From: Bacteroidaceae bacterium
GTDB lineage: Bacteria > Bacteroidota > Bacteroidia > Bacteroidales > Bacteroidaceae
NCBI GenBank assembly: GCA_902362375.1
Contig: CABIVS010000011.1
Location: 168,458 to 232,457, forward strand
DNA: 64,000 nt
Direction of reading: 5' to 3'
The position numbers and the translations under genes are program-made. This document shows positions 44,505-55,200 of the stretch, piece after piece. The notes under the pieces are model-generated. The model saw only the letters and a list, made by a program, of their open reading frames with translations. It searched no databases and was not told the DNA's origin. Numbering within the stretch: the stretch's first letter is position 1; every line of letters begins with the position of its first letter.

Positions 44505-47500
44505 ATGGATAGTTTTATAAAAATGAGAAGGTATTTGTTGTTTATAATCCTTCTCATTAATGGTACTGTAAGCAAGGGGCAGATTTATAAGTACATAGGG
44601 CTGGAAGATGGTTTGAACAATCAGAAAATATACCATATCCAGAAAGACCGAAGAGGGTATATGTGGTTCTTGACTCAGGAAGGGGTAGACCGTTATGACG
44701 GCAAACATATCAAGCATTACACCTTTTCCGACAACAGCATGAAGTTGGACTCGCGGATTGCCTTGAGCTGGCTTTATATGGACAGAAAGGATAGGTTATG
44801 GGTGATTGGTCAAAAAGGGCGTATTTTCAGGTATGATTCACAACATGATAAATTCGAGCTGGCCTACATACATCCGAAGCTGATTAGAAATAAGTCTCAG
44901 GCATTTCTTAATTACGGTTATCTGGATAAAAATGACCATGTCTGGTTGTGTTATAAAGACACCATTACTTGGTATAATATCCGTACTGGCACAACGCAGG
45001 ATATGGTAATGCCGGTCCACGGGGAAATAACTGCCATCGAACAGACGGAGGGCAACCATTTCTTTATCGGTACGGGAAGCGGTCTGTTTCATGTTGGAGT
45101 AGAAGAGGGGAAACTGAAGTTGGTTTCCGATGAAGTCGTGGAAAGTATAGTTACACCGGTACATGAACTCTATTATCACGCTATTTCAAAACAATTGTTT
45201 ATAGGAGGCTATAAAGACGGAATACTTGTGTATGATATGGGGGAATCGGGAAAAATCACTTCCTGTCATTCACCAAACAATGTAGAGATTAACCGGATTG
45301 TTTCATTGAATGCTCATGAATTGCTAGTGGCTACAGGTGGAAAAGGTGTATATAAATTAGATGTGAATACCTGCCTGAGTGAACCATATATAACGGCTGA
45401 TTATAGTAGCTATAATGGGATGAATGGAAACAATATCAATGACATTTATGTGGATGAAGAAGAGCGTATCTGGCTTGCTAATTATCCCACTGGTATTACA
45501 ATCCGTAATAACCGTTATCAGAGTTACGACCTGATAAAACATTCTCTCGGAAACAACCGGTCACTGGTGAACGATCAGGTTCATGATGTGATGGAGGATA
45601 GTGACGGCGATCTTTGGTTTGCTACCAGTAATGGTATCAGTCTCTATCAGACCGGTACAAAAGAGTGGCACTCCTTTTTTAGTTCTTTTGATCCGGTACC
45701 GGATGATGAGAATCACATCTTCTTAGCACTGTGTGAAGTCTCTCCCGGTGTGATATGGGCTGGTGGTTTTACCTCCAATATTTATAAGATAGAAAAAAAA
45801 GGGTTTAAAATAAGTTGTTTTTCTCCTGCTTCTATTGCAGGAATACGCCCCGACCAATATATTTTTGATATTAAAAAGGATTCGAACGGTGATATTTGGT
45901 CTGGTGGATATTATAATTTAAAACGTATCAATCTTGAGACTAAAAGTGTGCGTTTGTATCCGGGGGTAAGTTCCATCACCACCATTCTGGAGAAAGATGC
46001 CCGGCAGATGTGGATTGGTACGAGAATGGGGCTTTATCAGCTTGATAAGAAATCTGGAGTTTACCAATATATTGACTTGCCTATTGAGTCTCTTTACATA
46101 TGTGCATTATACCAGAGGGGAAACGGCATCCTGTATATTGGTACCCGTGGAGCCGGACTTCTAGTTTATGATAGCAATGAAGGGAAATTTATTCATCAGT
46201 ATCGGGCTGACAACTGTGCGCTGATTTCCGACAATATTTATACGATTCTTCCACGTCAGGACGGCAGCCTCCTGATGGGAACGGAGAACGGTATTACAAT
46301 CTATTCACCCAATGAACACTCCTTCCGCAACTGGACGCGGGAGCAGGGGTTGATGAGTGTCAATTTTAATGCAGGCTCTGCCACCGCTTACAGTAGTAGT
46401 ACGCTTGTTTTTGGCGGTAATGACGGTGCTATCAGGTTCCCGACAGACATACAGATACCGGAGCCGCATTATTCACGTCTGTTGCTGCGTGATTTTATGA
46501 TAGCTTATCACCCTGTTTATCCGGGTGATGACGGATCTCCCTTAAAGCAGGATATTGACGAAACCGAGCAGCTTGAATTAGCCTACGGACAGAATACTTT
46601 CTCTCTTGATGTAGCTTCTATTAATTATGATTATCCGTCCAATATTCTTTATTCATGGAAAATTGACGGTTATCATAAAGAATGGAGCCGTCCGAGCCAC
46701 GATAACCGGATTCTTGTCAGAAATTTGCCTCCCGGCAGTTATACTTTACAAATTCGTGCCATATCCAATGAGGAGAAATATAAGACTTATGAGACGAGGA
46801 GCATTCAGATCATTATTACACCTCCGGTATGGGCCAGTATGTGGGCCATGGTGGGGTATGCAATTCTATTGGTGTTGGTTATGATTATCATATTCCGTAT
46901 TATCATGTTGCACAAACAAAAGAAGATATCGGATGAGAAAACACGGTTCTTTATTAATACGGCCCATGACATACGTACACCGCTTACATTGATAAAAGCA
47001 CCGTTGGAGGAAGTTGTAGAAAATCATATGGTGACTGATAAGGCATTACCTCATATAAATATGGCTCTTAGGAATGTGAATACATTGCTTCAACTGACGA
47101 CCAACCTGATAAACTTTGAGCGGATAGATATTTACTCTTCTACCCTTTATGTATCAGAGTATGAGCTGAACTCTTATATGAATGATGTTTGCGCTACTTT
47201 CCGCAAATATGCCGAAATGAAACATATCAAATTTGTTTATGAAAGTAACTTTGACTATTTAAATGTGTGGTTTGATAGTGACAAGATGGGATCTATTCTA
47301 AAAAATATTTTGTCCAATGCATTGAAATACACGCCGGAAAATGGCAGTGTGTGTATTTGTGCTTACGAGGAAGGAACCACTTGGAGTATCGAAGTGAAAG
47401 ATACAGGAATCGGTATTCCTTCATGTGAGCAGAAGAAATTATTCAGGAACTATTTTAGAGGTAGCAATGTTGTCAATCTGAAAGTAACGGGTAGTGGAAT

Positions 47501-48533
47501 CGGACTTATGTTAGTATATAAACTGGTCCGGTTGCATAAGGGAAAGATTCAGATTCAAAGTGCCGAACAACAGGGTACTTGTGTCCGGATAACTTTTCTG
47601 AAAGGAAATAAACATTTCCATAAGGCTAAATTCATTTCCCCTAAAGAGGTGGATGAATGTCCGGAAGTTACCATGTCGGGTGAGGCTCCGGATTTGCCGG
47701 TCATGAAATCTCCACAGATGAACAATTCTTCGCAACGTGTTTTGGTAGTGGAAGATAATGATGATTTGCGCAATTATCTTGTTGATATGCTTGCCGTAAG
47801 TTATTACGTTCAGTCTTGTTCCAATGGAAAGGATGCACTTGTCATTATACGGGAATTTAATCCGGATCTCGTCATATCTGATATAATGATGCCCGAAATG
47901 AGTGGGGATGAGCTATGTTCAACTATAAAGAGTGATATTGAGATGTCCCATATTCCAGTCATTTTGCTGACCGCACTAGGGGATGAAAAAGATATACTCG
48001 GAGGACTGGAAATCGGAGCAGATGCTTATATCACCAAACCTTTTAGTGTGGGAATACTTAAGGTTACTATTAAAAACATACTTGCGAATCGTGCATTGCT
48101 CCGTCAAGTTTATAATAGTATTGAAGATGAAGAGAAGGATTTACCAGCTAATTGCGCTAATACCTTGGATTGGAAATTTATAGCTTCAGTTAAGGAATGT
48201 ATAGAGAAGAACATGGGAGATCCGGGCTTTAATGTGGAGATGCTTAGCAGTCATCATCATATGAGTCGTACAAGTTTCTTTAATAAATTAAAAGCGTTGA
48301 CCGGTTATGCTCCGGCTGATTATATCCGGATGATACGTTTGCAACATGCTGCACAGTTGTTAAAACAGGGTGAACATACAGTAACGGAGGTTTCTGATAT
48401 TGTTGGATTCTCGGATGTGAAATACTTCCGGGAGGTATTTAAGAAGTATTACGATGTAAGTCCAAGCAAGTATGCAGAGTCGGGAAAGGAGGGAGCTTCT
48501 TCGACAACCAATTTTCGAAACGAGACAGATTAA
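44505..48533 (+). CDS. Hybrid two-component system regulator (HTCS)
   Basis: 1342 residues from 44505. Periplasmic sensor: a signal segment (LLFIILLINGTVSKGQ), Reg_prop beta-propeller repeats ('YIGLEDGLNNQKIYHIQKD', IWLANYPTGI and more) and a Y_Y_Y domain. One membrane span near residue 790 (MVGYAILLVLVMIIIFRII). Cytoplasmic: histidine kinase with phospho-His in AHDIRTPLTL (about residue 820), HATPase (DTGIGIP), a receiver with phospho-Asp in ISDIMMPEMSG (about residue 1124) and an AraC HTH at the end. It should sense an imported oligosaccharide and activate a glycan locus; which of the neighbouring PULs it serves is unclear because both have ECF/FecR switches. Confidence 0.95.
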   Translation: MDSFIKMRRYLLFIILLINGTVSKGQIYKYIGLEDGLNNQKIYHIQKDRRGYMWFLTQEGVDRYDGKHIKHYTFSDNSMKLDSRIALSWLYMDRKDRLWVIGQKGRIFRYDSQHDKFELAYIHPKLIRNKSQAFLNYGYLDKNDHVWLCYKDTITWYNIRTGTTQDMVMPVHGEITAIEQTEGNHFFIGTGSGLFHVGVEEGKLKLVSDEVVESIVTPVHELYYHAISKQLFIGGYKDGILVYDMGESGKITSCHSPNNVEINRIVSLNAHELLVATGGKGVYKLDVNTCLSEPYITADYSSYNGMNGNNINDIYVDEEERIWLANYPTGITIRNNRYQSYDLIKHSLGNNRSLVNDQVHDVMEDSDGDLWFATSNGISLYQTGTKEWHSFFSSFDPVPDDENHIFLALCEVSPGVIWAGGFTSNIYKIEKKGFKISCFSPASIAGIRPDQYIFDIKKDSNGDIWSGGYYNLKRINLETKSVRLYPGVSSITTILEKDARQMWIGTRMGLYQLDKKSGVYQYIDLPIESLYICALYQRGNGILYIGTRGAGLLVYDSNEGKFIHQYRADNCALISDNIYTILPRQDGSLLMGTENGITIYSPNEHSFRNWTREQGLMSVNFNAGSATAYSSSTLVFGGNDGAIRFPTDIQIPEPHYSRLLLRDFMIAYHPVYPGDDGSPLKQDIDETEQLELAYGQNTFSLDVASINYDYPSNILYSWKIDGYHKEWSRPSHDNRILVRNLPPGSYTLQIRAISNEEKYKTYETRSIQIIITPPVWASMWAMVGYAILLVLVMIIIFRIIMLHKQKKISDEKTRFFINTAHDIRTPLTLIKAPLEEVVENHMVTDKALPHINMALRNVNTLLQLTTNLINFERIDIYSSTLYVSEYELNSYMNDVCATFRKYAEMKHIKFVYESNFDYLNVWFDSDKMGSILKNILSNALKYTPENGSVCICAYEEGTTWSIEVKDTGIGIPSCEQKKLFRNYFRGSNVVNLKVTGSGIGLMLVYKLVRLHKGKIQIQSAEQQGTCVRITFLKGNKHFHKAKFISPKEVDECPEVTMSGEAPDLPVMKSPQMNNSSQRVLVVEDNDDLRNYLVDMLAVSYYVQSCSNGKDALVIIREFNPDLVISDIMMPEMSGDELCSTIKSDIEMSHIPVILLTALGDEKDILGGLEIGADAYITKPFSVGILKVTIKNILANRALLRQVYNSIEDEEKDLPANCANTLDWKFIASVKECIEKNMGDPGFNVEMLSSHHHMSRTSFFNKLKALTGYAPADYIRMIRLQHAAQLLKQGEHTVTEVSDIVGFSDVKYFREVFKKYYDVSPSKYAESGKEGASSTTNFRNETD

Positions 48534-48538
48534 CCAAA

Positions 48539-48573
48539 AAGCCCTGTAAGAATGTTTTCTTCTCACAGGGCTT
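48539..48573. terminator. Bidirectional terminator between HTCS and transporter
   Basis: AAGCCCTGT (48539-48547) pairs with ACAGGGCTT (48565-48573). On the minus strand it runs into TTTTTGG, so it best ends the transporter transcript, and it also separates the convergent HTCS gene. Confidence 0.75.
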
Positions 48574-48595
48574 GTCTTTATGGGAAAGGAATTAT

Positions 48596-50110
48596 TTATA
48601 GTAATTTGTTGGAGCCAAGTATAATCAGCATGGTATATCCCAGTATTAGTCCGATGATTCCCATAATTATGCCGACTTTTTCCATATCTTTTTGCTGAAT
48701 CATACCCGTGGCATGTGCCAGTGCGTTGGGAGGGGTACTGATGGGTAATATCATTGCTAATGATGATCCGATTGCTACCCCGATCAATAAAGTTTCTACC
48801 CCACCTAATGAAAACAGGTTTTCGCGCATGCTGCTTCCTGCAATAGCAAGAATAGGGACGAGCAATGCCGCAGTAGCCGTATGTGAGATGAAGTTTGCCA
48901 TGGCATAACAAATCAGTCCGGAGCCGACAATCATTAGTACAGGAGGCCATGTGTTGAAGGGGATAGCTTCAATCATATGTTTGGCCAGTCCTGTTTCCTG
49001 TAAGGCAACACCCAGTGCGAATCCACCGGCTACCATCCAGAGCACACTCCAACTGATTTCTTCCAGGTCACGTTTAGTGATAACCCCTGTTATACAGAAT
49101 ACGGCTACCGGAATCATGGCTACTACATTGGAATTCACTCCTGTCACTTTGTCAAACATCCATAGGACGACAGTGATAGCAAAAGTGATATAAACCACAA
49201 TGGAACGCCAGTCTTTTTTTGCTTCACCTTCAATTTGTAATTCGATATTTTTTTGTTTAAAAGGGAATAGTCTTAAGAGAATAAACCACGCAATAAATAA
49301 TACAATAATGGTATAAGGCAACATAAAACTCATCCACTCTCCGAAACCGATGTTTAAGTTTAGCCCTTCCGGGTCATTCAGGTATTTTAAAGCAATGGCG
49401 TTGGGTGGAGTGCCGATAGGAGTTCCCATACCGCCTACATTGGCAGCTACAGGAATAGCCATGGCCAGACCTATTTTTCCTTTACCGTCTGCTGGCAGTG
49501 CTTTTAACACAGGAGTAAGGAAAGTGAGCATCATGGCAGCTGTAGCCGTATTGCTAAGGAACATTGAAAAGGCTGCTGTAACGAGAATGAATCCTAATAG
49601 TACATAGCGTGACTGTGTTCCGAAAGGTCGCAACATGACGCGTGCCAACAATACGTCCAGTCCGCTTTTGGTTGCTGCGATGGCAAGTATGAACCCACCT
49701 ATAAATAGCATAATGATAGGATCGGCAAAGCAGTGCATAATGGATTTATACTTGACTGTCTGCCCTAACTTATCAGCTGAAATATTTTGTGTGAGGAACC
49801 ATAAGCTACTGTCGGAAACGGTGAGTAATAGTAATACAACAATCAATACGGAAGTTGTCCATGCAGGGACAGCTTCGAATACCCACATCAGTGTGGCAAA
49901 AATAAAGATGGAAATAAGTCTTTGTTCTATGACGGTTAATCCTTCTATTCCAAATGTGTCAATAGGGAGGAGCCATAAAATAAGGGAGAGGGTAATAGCT
50001 ACGGTTAACTTAATGCATCGGGTTACTGTCTGATTTTTTGCCAACCGTTTGGCTTTTTTCAAATCCTGATAAGCCTCTACTAGATGGAAGCCGTGAAAAA
50101 TTTTGTACAT
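48596..50110 (-). CDS. SLC13/DASS family sodium-coupled anion transporter
   Basis: 504 residues with about 11-12 hydrophobic segments. The two substrate/sodium-binding signatures are visible: 'LSNTATAAMMLTFL' in the first half with 'GGMGTPIGTPPNAIAL', and 'FISHTATAALLVPI' with 'LPISTPPNALAHATGM' in the second. These transport di- or tricarboxylates (succinate, fumarate, citrate) or sulfate. In Bacteroides, handling of succinate or other organic acids is a natural role (inference). A -7 element (complement of CAAAAATA at 50146-50153) lies upstream. Confidence 0.92.
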   Translation of the reverse strand: MYKIFHGFHLVEAYQDLKKAKRLAKNQTVTRCIKLTVAITLSLILWLLPIDTFGIEGLTVIEQRLISIFIFATLMWVFEAVPAWTTSVLIVVLLLLTVSDSSLWFLTQNISADKLGQTVKYKSIMHCFADPIIMLFIGGFILAIAATKSGLDVLLARVMLRPFGTQSRYVLLGFILVTAAFSMFLSNTATAAMMLTFLTPVLKALPADGKGKIGLAMAIPVAANVGGMGTPIGTPPNAIALKYLNDPEGLNLNIGFGEWMSFMLPYTIIVLFIAWFILLRLFPFKQKNIELQIEGEAKKDWRSIVVYITFAITVVLWMFDKVTGVNSNVVAMIPVAVFCITGVITKRDLEEISWSVLWMVAGGFALGVALQETGLAKHMIEAIPFNTWPPVLMIVGSGLICYAMANFISHTATAALLVPILAIAGSSMRENLFSLGGVETLLIGVAIGSSLAMILPISTPPNALAHATGMIQQKDMEKVGIIMGIIGLILGYTMLIILGSNKLL

Positions 50111-50266
50111 AATACTAGGTTAAGATAAAATTTAAAAAAACGGTGCAAAAATAACTTTTTATTCCATATTTAGTTATTAGGAGATGATTTTTTTTCTTTA
50201 TTTTTTCTAGCTAAAGTGTCTTTGGAGATATTAATATAGATATTAGGTTAATTAGGACAAATTCTC

Positions 50267-50274
50267 TAAATTTG
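50267..50274 (+). promoter_or_regulatory. -7 element of PUL 2 sigma gene
   Basis: TAAATTTG fits TAnnTTTG and puts the start site near 50281, supporting the ATG at 50300 as first codon. No clear -33 partner. The interval 50111-50266 otherwise holds the divergent transporter's promoter region. Confidence 0.55.
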
Positions 50275-50299
50275 TGCCATTAACTTGACTAATACATCC

Positions 50300-50890
50300 A
50301 TGGAGCATACTGAAACTTTAATAGTGGAGCAGTTGAAGACAGGCAATGAAGATGCTTATCAATACATCTATGACCGTCACTATGCTCTGCTGTGTCATGT
50401 CGCGAATGGCTATGTAAAAGATCAATTCCTCGCGGAAACCATCGTCGGAGATACTATTTTTCATTTATGGGAGATTCGTGAAACGCTGGAGATTTCCGTT
50501 TCCATCCGTAGCTATTTGTTGAGAGCCGTCCGTAATCGTTGTATCAACTATCTTAATTCAGAATGGGAAAAGCGAGAGATTGCGTTTTCATCTCTAATGC
50601 CCGATGAGATAACAGACGATAAAATGACGATATCCGATTCGCATCCGTTGGGGACATTGCTGGAGCGTGAACTGGAAGAGGAAATATATAAAGCCATTGA
50701 TAAATTGCCGAACGAATGTCGTCGCGTGTTCGATAAAAGCCGTTTTGAAGGAAAATCATACGAAGAAATTTCTCAAGAGTTAGGCATCTCTGTCAATACG
50801 GTTAAGTATCATATAAAGAATGCATTAGCATCTTTACAAACGAATCTAAGTAAATATCTGATTACTCTACTTTTATTTTTTTTCGGGTAA
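50300..50890 (+). CDS. ECF sigma factor of PUL 2
   Basis: 196 residues from the ATG at 50300 (MEHTETLIVEQLKTG). Region 2 has 'YIYDRHYALLCHVANGYV' and 'ETIVGDTIFHLWE'; region 4 has LPNECRRVFDKSRFEGKSYE and NTVKYHIKNALASL. As in the PUL 1 sigma factor, the protein ends in a hydrophobic tail (LITLLLFFFG). It is co-directional with FecR and susC, unlike PUL 1 where the pair is divergent. Confidence 0.93.
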   Translation: MEHTETLIVEQLKTGNEDAYQYIYDRHYALLCHVANGYVKDQFLAETIVGDTIFHLWEIRETLEISVSIRSYLLRAVRNRCINYLNSEWEKREIAFSSLMPDEITDDKMTISDSHPLGTLLERELEEEIYKAIDKLPNECRRVFDKSRFEGKSYEEISQELGISVNTVKYHIKNALASLQTNLSKYLITLLLFFFG

Positions 50891-50961
50891 AAACGAAAAA
50901 AAGTCATTTTTAGACTACCCTCAATTAAAAATCTACTGTCTCCTTTATAGAACGCAGAAAA

Positions 50962-51975
50962 ATGGAAGAAGAAAAGAAACATATTGATGAATTGATTGCA
51001 ACCTATCTGACCGAAGGTTTGGACAAAAATGCTTTAGCCGAACTAAAAGCATGGATAGCTGCATCACCTGAAAATGAGGATTATTTTATTCAGCAACGGG
51101 AAGTCTGGTTCTCTGCCGTGAGCCGTGAAGCCGCGTCGAAATACAATAAAGACAAGGCATTCGATACCTTTAAGAATCGTATCGGGAGCCGGAAGCAAGT
51201 GGAGAAAGCTCCTCGCCAGGAATTCCGTTTGTCGGCGTTGTGGCGTTATGCCGCGATTATCGCAGTCATACTTGCAGTAGGATGCTTCTCATATTGGCAG
51301 GGAGGAGTGAATGTAAAAGACACTTTTGCAGATATATCCGTAGAGGCTCCTTTAGGATCAAGAACGAAACTCTATTTGCCTGATGGTACATTGGTTTGGT
51401 TGAATGCCGGTTCACGAATGACCTACTCACAAGGCTTCGGAGTAGATAACCGTAAAGTAGAATTAGAAGGCGAGGGATATTTTGAAGTCCAACGGAATGA
51501 GAAACTCCCTTTCTTTGTAAAGACTAAAGATTTACAATTGCAGGTATTGGGAACAAAATTTAATTTCCGCGATTATCCGGAAGATCATGAAGTAGTAGTA
51601 TCCTTGTTGGAAGGGAAAGTAGAATTAAGTAATTTACTGAAAAAAGAGAAAGAAGCTTTCCTTGCACCCGACGAGAGAGCGATATTAAACAAAGCGAACG
51701 GATTGATGACCGTAGAAACTGTCACAGCTTCCAATGCCTCCCAATGGACGGATGGCTATCTGTTTTTTGATGAAGAACTTTTGCCCGACATCGTGAAAGA
51801 ATTGGAACGTAGCTACAATGTGAATATCCACATAGCTAATGATTCATTAAATAAATTCCGGTTCTACGGAAACTTCGTCCGTCGGGAACAAAGTATTCAG
51901 GAAGTGTTGGATGCGTTGGCATCTACAGAGAAAATGCAATATAAAATTGAAGAGCGCAATATAACTATCTATTAA
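50962..51975 (+). CDS. FecR-type anti-sigma factor of PUL 2
   Basis: 337 residues. Cytoplasmic N-terminus (IATYLTEGLDKNALAELKAW), membrane span near residues 96-112 (AAIIAVILAVGCFSYW), FecR domain ('LPDGTLVWLNAGSRMTYSQ', 'GEGYFEVQRNEKLPFFV') and a DUF4974 C-terminal domain ('YLFFDEELLPDIVKELER'). It should hold the sigma factor at 50300 until the STN domain of the PUL 2 SusC signals. Confidence 0.93.
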   Translation: MEEEKKHIDELIATYLTEGLDKNALAELKAWIAASPENEDYFIQQREVWFSAVSREAASKYNKDKAFDTFKNRIGSRKQVEKAPRQEFRLSALWRYAAIIAVILAVGCFSYWQGGVNVKDTFADISVEAPLGSRTKLYLPDGTLVWLNAGSRMTYSQGFGVDNRKVELEGEGYFEVQRNEKLPFFVKTKDLQLQVLGTKFNFRDYPEDHEVVVSLLEGKVELSNLLKKEKEAFLAPDERAILNKANGLMTVETVTASNASQWTDGYLFFDEELLPDIVKELERSYNVNIHIANDSLNKFRFYGNFVRREQSIQEVLDALASTEKMQYKIEERNITIY

Positions 51976-52080
51976 CCAGTTACCAGAGATTATAATACTA
52001 TGATTGTTTAACCTTATAATTGAAGAATATGAGTAAAGGAAATAATACTGAATAGTCTTTAGTGAATGATAAGGAGAGAA

Positions 52081-52167
52081 AAATAAAAACCGGAAGATCT
52101 CGAACATCTTCCGGCTCCTGAATCTCTTCTTCAACAACTTTCAAACGTGAGCATGTTTTCAAAAGAG
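52081..52167 (-). ncRNA. Candidate cis-antisense sRNA in PUL 2 susC leader
   Basis: On the minus strand TAACTTTG (complement of 52174-52181) is a perfect -7 element; the start site would be near 52167. About 53 bases on, CCGGAAGAT / ATCTTCCGG (52090-52114, 7-base loop) forms a perfect stem followed by TTTTTATTTTT, a textbook intrinsic terminator. The plus strand has no T-run here, so the terminator works only antisense. The predicted RNA of about 85 bases is fully complementary to the susC leader, like the DonS class. No clear -33 was found. Confidence 0.6.
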
Positions 52168-52242
52168 ATTATGCAAAGTTAGCAAAATACATCTCTTTTA
52201 AAACGAGTTATTCAAGTTTTAATTAAATAATTTGTTTATTTT

Positions 52243-55200
52243 ATGAATTACAGGAAGAAGGCCATATTAATGGTCGTGGCTCTCTTTTGCCTTAACATAG
52301 CAATGCTAGCCCAGGCCGTTTCATTGAAAATGAATAATGTTTCAGTGAAAGAAGCAATGACGCAATTGAAGAATAAAAGCGGATATTCTTTCGTATATAA
52401 AGTGGGGGACCTGGATACCAGGAAGATTGTAAGTGTAAAGGCAAAACAATTGAATGAAGCTATCGATCAGATATTGTACGGGCAAGAAGTTGTTTATGAG
52501 GTAAAGGGCAAGAATATTATTGTCCAAAAAGGGCAAGCGCGGCAGAATACCTCTAAAGACACTAAAAGGCGTAAAGTCACAGGTACAGTGAGCGATGCCA
52601 ACGGTGAACCGATCATCGGTGCTACCATCAAGGAAAAAGGAACAACCAACGGAACCGCATCTGATTTGGATGCTAACTTCTCTCTGGAAGTGTCACCGGG
52701 AGCTGTATTGGAAGTCTCCTATATCGGTTATCAGACACAGGAAGTAAAGGTGGGCGACCGGGTATCTTTATCTGTCACCTTGGCTGAAAATCAGCAAATA
52801 TTGGACGAGGTGGTAGTGGTGGGGTATGGTACAACCTCCCGTAAAAACCTGACTACTTCTATCGCTACCGTAAAAACAGAAAAAATATCCAAAGCGGCTA
52901 CTAGCAATATCTCCGGAATGTTGCTGGGACGTGCTGCCGGTTTGCAGGCAACCGTTGCCAGTCCCCAGCCGGGAGGAGGTATTAATATCTCCATTCGTGG
53001 AGGTGGTACACCGATTTATGTGGTGGATGGAGTAGTTATGCCTAGCGGCTCTTTTGAAGTCGGCACGGGAAGTACGTCACTTCCTTCTTCCGTCAATCGT
53101 GCCGGACTGGCCGGATTAAACCCCAATGATATTGAATCCATTGAAATCCTGAAGGATGCTTCTGCAGCAATTTATGGTATCGGAGCAGCGGATGGTGTTA
53201 TTCTGGTGACAACCAAAAAAGGAAAAGAGGGAAAACCGACCATCGTGTATGAAGGAAGCTATTCCGTGCAAAAACATTATCCTTACCTGGATGTATTGAG
53301 CGGACCCGAACTGATGAATATGGTGAATGTGTTCAGTAAAGAGAATTATTTATATGACAAAGGTCAGTATCCTTATGGAAACGCCGCTTATGACGATAAA
53401 TGGACACCTATCTTTACACCGACACAAATAGCCAATGCCCCGACTACGGATTGGCTGGACAAGGTACTGAAAACAGGTGCAGTGACCAATCATAATCTGA
53501 CGATTAGCGGTGGTTCGGAAAAGTTTAAATACTATCTGGGCGTTAACTACTATAAAGAAGACGCTACCGTTTATAATTCGGATATGGAGCGATACTCCCT
53601 GCGTACAAACATCACATCCCAGCTGACTAATTTCCTGAAACTGACAACAATTGTCAACTTGAATCAGAATAATTACACGAACTCTACTGTCGGCGGAGAT
53701 GTCGGAAACTTAAGAGATCAGGGAGCCGGAGCACTTTTCGGAGCAATCTTCTATCCCTCTTATCTTCCCGTGTACGATGCCGAAGGACAATATAATGTAT
53801 TCAGCCGGACGCCTAATCCCGTTTCCATGCAAGATATTAATGACAAATCCGAGCAAAATGGTTACTACATGAACTTCTCACTGGATGTCGATATTATCAA
53901 GAATATGCTTTCAGCCAAAGTATTGTATGGCTTGAACAAGGAAAATACTTCTCGTGATTCTTACATTCCTTCTGATATTTACTACGCATTGCAACGTAAA
54001 TCCAGAGGAAACTTAGGATATGGAAAAAGGCAGCAAAGCACTCTCGAAGGTACATTAACATTCCAACATAAATTTGGAGAGTTATTGGATATGAATTTGA
54101 TGGCCGGTATGGGACGTTATCTTGATAGTGGCGATGGTTCGGATATATCTTATGAAAATGCCAATGACCATATACAGGGAAGTAGCGTAGGTATGGCAGA
54201 CGGTCCTTTCTATCCGACTTCCTATAAATATAAGAATGAAAAGAGATCACAGTTTGTCAGAGGAAGTTTCGACTTATTCGGACGCTATGTAGTATCCGCT
54301 TCATTGCGTCGTGACGGTACGGATAAATTCTTTCCCAGTAAGAAATACGCCCTCTTTCCATCTGTTTCTCTTGCATGGAAGATGAACGAAGAATCATTTA
54401 TAAAGAATATCTCCTGGATTAATATGTTGAAATTAAGAGCCAGTTACGGTGAAACAGGTAGCGATAACCTGGGTACAACACTATACGGTATTGTAACGAC
54501 AACCCGCGAGGATGTTCAATTCAATAATAATTCGGTAACTTACATTCCCTACATATTGTCCGGCGCTAACTATGAAGATGTCACCTGGCAAAAGACAGTC
54601 ATGAAAAATATCGGATTGGATTTTTCTATTTTTAGAGATCGAATCTGGGGTAGTGTAGACGTATTCCGTAACGACGTAACCCATTTGTTGGGAACAGCAC
54701 CGACAGAATTATTGGGAATGCACGGAACACGTCCTATCAATGGAGGGCATTATAAACGTACCGGAGTAGATGTAAGCCTGAACTCATTGAATCTCCAGAC
54801 ACATGAATTTAAATGGACCTCTCAAATTACGATGTCCCATTACAATGCAGTATGGATCGAACGTATGCCTAACTATGATTATCAGAAATATCAGAAAAGG
54901 AAAAATGAACCGATGAATGCATTCTATTATTATAAAACGACCGGTATTATCGATGTGGATAAGAGTAATATGCCCGAATCGCAACGTTCATTGGGACCTG
55001 CCGCCTGTATGCCGGGTTATCCTATTGTCGAAGATAAAAACGGTGATGGAATCATTGACGTGAATGACTCTTACATGGATAACATGCTTCCAAAATTGTA
55101 TTTTGGTTTTGGCAATACGTTTACATGGAAAAACTTTGATCTGGATATATTTATGTACGGACAACTAGGTGTAAAGAAATGGAATGACGCATATAGTTAT

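Noticed and set aside
52090..52114. Sense-strand terminator in the PUL 2 leader
   Set aside because: Plus-strand sequence after the stem is CTCCTG; the T-rich tail is only on the minus strand.
52600..53300. Recombination between the two susC genes as a phase-variation system
   Set aside because: Similarity is high at protein level, but no inverted repeats, invertase gene or identical long DNA blocks were seen.
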